Both the position numbers and the translations under genes were made by a program. Below the pieces are notes generated by a model, which saw nothing but the letters and a program-made list of their open reading frames with translations, did no database searches and was not told the origin of the DNA. A stretch of 64,000 bases of DNA, from contig NZ_SVFW01000017.1 in the NCBI RefSeq assembly GCF_015056685.1, positions 7,553 through 71,552 of the forward strand, written 5' to 3'. Positions 60,677-64,000 of this stretch are shown here, in pieces (positions within the stretch are counted from its first letter, which is position 1; every line of letters begins with the position of its first letter). This stretch comes from Butyrivibrio sp. (GTDB lineage: Bacteria; Bacillota; Clostridia; Lachnospirales; Lachnospiraceae).

Positions 60677-60705
60677 CGGACGGCAGTGATGCCGTCCGAT
60701 TTTGG
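60677..60705 (+). terminator. Terminator after the DUF3048 gene
   Basis: CGGACGGCA and TGCCGTCCG around GTGA, followed by ATTTTGGGTTTT. Confidence 0.85.
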
Positions 60706-60728
60706 GTTTTAAATAAGAGAGGAATAAC

Positions 60729-61598
60729 ATGGATAAGATTATCGTTACCGGTTGCAATGGACAGCTTGGAAGAGCAATAAACAAAGAACTTGCTGGCAAG
60801 TATGAGCTTGTAAATACTGATGTTTTTCAGCAGGAAGGCATTATACCTTTGGATATAACAAATGTTGATCAGGTGCTTAAGCTTGCAAGAGATGTTAAGC
60901 CTGTTGCCATTGTTAACTGTGCCGCATACACAGCAGTTGATAAGCAGGAGAGTGACATAGATCTTTCTTACAAGATCAATGCGATCGGACCAAGAAACCT
61001 TGCAATTGCAGCAACTGAGACAGGAGCTAAGCTTGTTCACGTTTCAACTGACTACGTTTTTGAAGGCAATGGAACAAGACCATATGTTGAGTTTGATAAG
61101 CCCAATCCTGTAAGTGTATATGGAAAAACAAAGCTTGCAGGTGAGGAGTTTGTAAAGCAGTTTGCAAAAGATTTCTTTATTTTAAGAACAGCATGGCTTT
61201 ATGGTGATGGTAAGAATTTTGTTAAGACAATGCTCGCATTATCTGAAAATCATGATGAAGTAAGCGTAGTTAACGACCAGCTTGGTACTCCTACAAGTAC
61301 TTATGAACTTGCAAAAGCTATAGCATATCTTCTTCCTACAGAAAATTATGGTATTTTCCACGGAACATGCGAAGGTTCAACTAACTGGGCAGATTTCACT
61401 GAAGAGATATTCAGACTCGCAGGAAAGAACACAAAAGTTAACCATGTTTCAACAGCAGAATATCAGGCAAAGAATCCTCAGTCTGCTCCAAGACCAGCGT
61501 ATAGTATTCTTGAGAACTATATGTTAAAACTTACATCTGACTTTATGTTTGCAGACTGGCATGAGGCTATTGAGAGATACATAAAAGAGCTTGTTTGA
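60729..61598 (+). CDS. rfbD: dTDP-4-dehydrorhamnose reductase
   Basis: 289 residues. SDR-family reductase: VTGCNGQLGRAI (NAD(P) loop), NCAAYTAVDKQE, STDYVFEG, YGKTKLAGEE (catalytic Tyr/Lys) and LRTAWLYG. Final step to dTDP-L-rhamnose for surface polysaccharides. rfbA, rfbB and rfbC are not in the window. Short spacing to the next two genes suggests an operon. Confidence 0.94.
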   Translation: MDKIIVTGCNGQLGRAINKELAGKYELVNTDVFQQEGIIPLDITNVDQVLKLARDVKPVAIVNCAAYTAVDKQESDIDLSYKINAIGPRNLAIAATETGAKLVHVSTDYVFEGNGTRPYVEFDKPNPVSVYGKTKLAGEEFVKQFAKDFFILRTAWLYGDGKNFVKTMLALSENHDEVSVVNDQLGTPTSTYELAKAIAYLLPTENYGIFHGTCEGSTNWADFTEEIFRLAGKNTKVNHVSTAEYQAKNPQSAPRPAYSILENYMLKLTSDFMFADWHEAIERYIKELV

Positions 61599-61615
61599 TC
61601 AGAATAGAGGTTTAA

Positions 61616-62074
61616 ATGCAATTATTAAATGATATATTTGGCAATACTATACTCATGGCATCATTTTGGGGATGGCTTGTTGCTCAGGTCCTGAAAACCA
61701 TAATATATGTTATTGTTAACAAGAACTTTAATCCTGAAAGACTTATGGGAGACGGTGGAATGCCCAGTTCCCATTCAGCTACAGTAATGGCTCTTGTGAC
61801 ATCGACTTTTTATCACTATGGAGCAGGAACCTTTGAGTTTGCAATTTCAGGAGTTTTAGCCCTGATCGTTATGCATGATGCTATGGGCGTAAGACGTCAG
61901 GCAGGAAAGCAGGCAGTTGTCATCAATAATATGATGGACTGGTTTAAAGAGCTTGATAAAGATATTCCAACAGAGCAGAGACTCAAAGAGTTTGTTGGAC
62001 ATACTCCACTTCAGGTTTTGTTTGGCGCAATCCTTGGAATCATTGTTGGCGCAGTGGTTTCCTCGATAGGATAA
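61616..62074 (+). CDS. Divergent PAP2 family (DUF212, YuiD) membrane protein
   Basis: 152 residues with about four membrane segments. DUF212 signature GGMPSSHSATVMAL and HDAMGVRRQAGKQA. Related to acid phosphatase/vanadium peroxidases; may dephosphorylate a lipid such as undecaprenyl phosphate derivatives, unproven. Confidence 0.9.
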   Translation: MQLLNDIFGNTILMASFWGWLVAQVLKTIIYVIVNKNFNPERLMGDGGMPSSHSATVMALVTSTFYHYGAGTFEFAISGVLALIVMHDAMGVRRQAGKQAVVINNMMDWFKELDKDIPTEQRLKEFVGHTPLQVLFGAILGIIVGAVVSSIG

Positions 62075-62098
62075 ATAAAACACAGGAGATAACTGATA

Positions 62099-63910
62099 AT
62101 GATAACAGTTATACTTACTTGGATCTATGTTTTAGCTACCACATATCTTACAGGATTCTTTTTTCTAAATGCTATTACATCACTTGATTGTATGGCTTTT
62201 GTGAATTCAAAAGGTGTGTCAAAAAAGTATAAGATCAGATATCAGGAAAGTTATATAGTAGCCGGAATAGTTGTGGTTACTGTATTTGCTCAGCTTTTGA
62301 GTTTATTTGGCGGCGTTGGTCTTTTGGCTAACGCCTTCTTGGTCTTGTTTGATATTGCTGTGGCCTTTTACTACAGAAACAGATTATTTGAAGAATTCTA
62401 TCTGATGAGACATGTTCTTTTAGCAAAAAGAGACTGGTTGTGGTATCTTCTTGTGTTTCTTCTTATGGCTTACGGAACATCTCATGGAATCATGCACTAT
62501 GACTCTGACCTGTATCATGCGCAGGCTATCCACTGGATTGAGAGCGTCGGTATAGTAAAGGGCCTTGGTAATCTCCATTTGAGACTTGCTTATAACAGCG
62601 CTTCATTTGCCCTTTCAGCCTTTTATAGCTTTGCGTTTTTGGGTAAGCAGTCATTTCATACAATGGCGGGATTTTTTGCACTGCTCCTGGCTTGGCAGTG
62701 TCTTGATATAAAGACTATTGTCATAAGAAGACAGATCGTTATTTCTGATTTCCCAAGGATTGCAGCCATGTACTACCTTTTTACAATCTTTGATGAGATG
62801 GTAGCGCCTGCATCCGACTATTTTCTTTCAACACTTGTTTTTTACATCATCATCTGTTGCACCGATATGTATGTGAGACATGAAAAGGCTTTTGTGCCAT
62901 ACATCTTGCTTGCAATGGTCGGAATATATGCAGTTACTGTAAAGCTTTCTGCGGCGCCGATGGTTCTTTTGTCAATTATTCCAATCTATAAATTGTTCCA
63001 CAGTAGGACAGCGGATAAAATCAAAGCCTTCGGTTTTTCGGTGCTCCTTGCTCTGGTTATAACCATGCCGTTCTTTTGGAGAAATATAGTGATCTCAGGA
63101 TGGCTTCTCTATCCTGTCACATTCCTTGATCTCTTTGGCTTTGCATGGGAGATACCAAAAGGCGTTGCCCAGTATGATTCAATGGAGATCAGGACTTTTG
63201 GCCGCGGATATAATGATGTGGAAGCTTTTATGAATGTGCCTTTTTCAGAATGGGTACCTAACTGGTTTGGACAGCTTTCGCTCTTCTATAAGGCAATGGT
63301 GGTGCTTTCAATAATATCGATCGTTATTTATGTGTGCTGCGTCATATATTTTGGAGTGGTAGCAGTGGTATATAAAAAGAAACCTGGCAAGCTTGTTGGC
63401 AACAAGGTATTTGACCTAAGCAGCAGGAGCATGCTTAACCTTGCTGATTTTCTTACGCTTAGCGGGACACTTATCCTATGCCTCGTATTTTGGTTCTTTA
63501 GCGCGCCCCTTATCAGGTATGGAATCGTTTATGTTCTTGCGACAATCTCCATAGTTTTTGGAAGAATGATAATATTGCTCTTTCATAAATTAGAAGAAAA
63601 GGGTAGTGGGGTAAAAGAGATATCGTATAAAGCCCTTGTTGCTCTTCTTGCCATATGGCTTGTTTACAAGGGAATAAATATAGTTAATGAGGAAATTCCA
63701 AGATTTAATCCAAATTATCTTCTGGTTCAGCAGGACTATGGAACCTACGATGTTGATTCCTTTAAGCTTGGAGATAGCACAATCTACTATCCCACAGAAG
63801 GAGACCGCGCAGGATATGCGCCATTCCCGGCTGCAACTCATGACCTTACCGGTGAAGTTGAACTTTTGGGAGAGACAATAACTGATGGACTGAAAAGTGT
63901 AGGGCGATAA
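62099..63910 (+). CDS. Large polytopic membrane protein, possible polysaccharide-related
   Basis: 603 residues with about twelve membrane helices and a C-terminal soluble stretch (about 555-603). HYDSDLYHAQAIHWIE near residues 130-145, in the first external loop, recalls the acidic loop of GT-C glycosyltransferases and of the LIC_10190-type membrane proteins. I am not sure of either match. Its neighbours rfbD and the PAP2-like gene point to surface glycan assembly. The last 90 bases of the window show nothing further. Confidence 0.75.
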   Translation: MITVILTWIYVLATTYLTGFFFLNAITSLDCMAFVNSKGVSKKYKIRYQESYIVAGIVVVTVFAQLLSLFGGVGLLANAFLVLFDIAVAFYYRNRLFEEFYLMRHVLLAKRDWLWYLLVFLLMAYGTSHGIMHYDSDLYHAQAIHWIESVGIVKGLGNLHLRLAYNSASFALSAFYSFAFLGKQSFHTMAGFFALLLAWQCLDIKTIVIRRQIVISDFPRIAAMYYLFTIFDEMVAPASDYFLSTLVFYIIICCTDMYVRHEKAFVPYILLAMVGIYAVTVKLSAAPMVLLSIIPIYKLFHSRTADKIKAFGFSVLLALVITMPFFWRNIVISGWLLYPVTFLDLFGFAWEIPKGVAQYDSMEIRTFGRGYNDVEAFMNVPFSEWVPNWFGQLSLFYKAMVVLSIISIVIYVCCVIYFGVVAVVYKKKPGKLVGNKVFDLSSRSMLNLADFLTLSGTLILCLVFWFFSAPLIRYGIVYVLATISIVFGRMIILLFHKLEEKGSGVKEISYKALVALLAIWLVYKGINIVNEEIPRFNPNYLLVQQDYGTYDVDSFKLGDSTIYYPTEGDRAGYAPFPAATHDLTGEVELLGETITDGLKSVGR

Positions 63911-64000
63911 AAAGGCAGACAGTGGGGACGGTTCCAATGTCATTTAGATAGTAGAATTCTTGATAGCAGTATATTATTATAAACATGATAAATCCAAGCA

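Overview
The window is an ordinary chromosomal stretch from a motile, low-to-mid-GC Gram-positive anaerobe. It most likely comes from the Lachnospiraceae and is close to Butyrivibrio or Pseudobutyrivibrio. This assignment is an inference from gene content: paired GlgC/GlgD, SpoVG, a histone-tailed DUF6465-type protein, type III glutamine synthetase, IreB, a bacterial acyl-ACP thioesterase, and B. subtilis-like gene orders such as mbl-flhO-flhP, comF-yvyF and yrzL-yrrK-yrzB-yrrL-yrrM-yrrO. Almost all genes lie on the + strand in tightly packed operons.

Layout. 1-6.2 kb: glgC (partial), glgD, spoVG, pth and mfd. 6.2-9.0 kb is the unusual part. A roughly 1.4-kb non-coding quasi-palindrome contains two inverted arms with outward promoters, 11 copies of a roughly 40-bp motif and three 63-bp-pitch inverted repeats. 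It is followed by an orphan U32-like gene and then a roughly 190-bp nested palindrome. 9.0-12.8 kb: ABC exporter, aminotransferase and DUF6465-type protein. 12.9-17.9 kb: CIRCE-controlled hrcA-grpE-dnaK-dnaJ. 18-22.2 kb: prmA, rsmE, a cysteine desulfurase and thiI. 22.3-29.3 kb: an HPr-like protein, mtaB, then ireB, ruvX, yrzB, RNase J, an MltG-like protein, trmR and trhP. 29.4-34.6 kb: glnN, tRNA-Gln, thioesterase, an S1 protein, a CPBP protease and a yjfB motility gene. 34.8-40.2 kb: a PucR/CdaR-type regulator, then ftsE-ftsX-M23 hydrolase-S41 protease. 40.3-42.3 kb: PP2C phosphatase, kinase and a small membrane protein. 42.4-47.3 kb: uvrB-uvrA. 47.6-50.8 kb: mbl and flagellar rod genes. 50.9-59.4 kb: recD2, comF, yvyF, two membrane proteins, cdaA, cdaR, glmM and HPr. 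59.5-63.9 kb: a DUF3048 lipoprotein, rfbD, a YuiD-type protein and a large membrane protein.

Several regulatory signals can be read directly: a perfect CIRCE, two sigma-28 (SigD) promoters ahead of motility genes, a LexA-like box over the uvrBA promoter, an apparently leaderless recD2 start, and promoters overlapping terminator hairpins. The most novel material is the 6.2-9.0 kb region. It sits between convergent genes, so it is not needed as their promoter region. It is either a DNA-binding array or a locus for structured RNAs.
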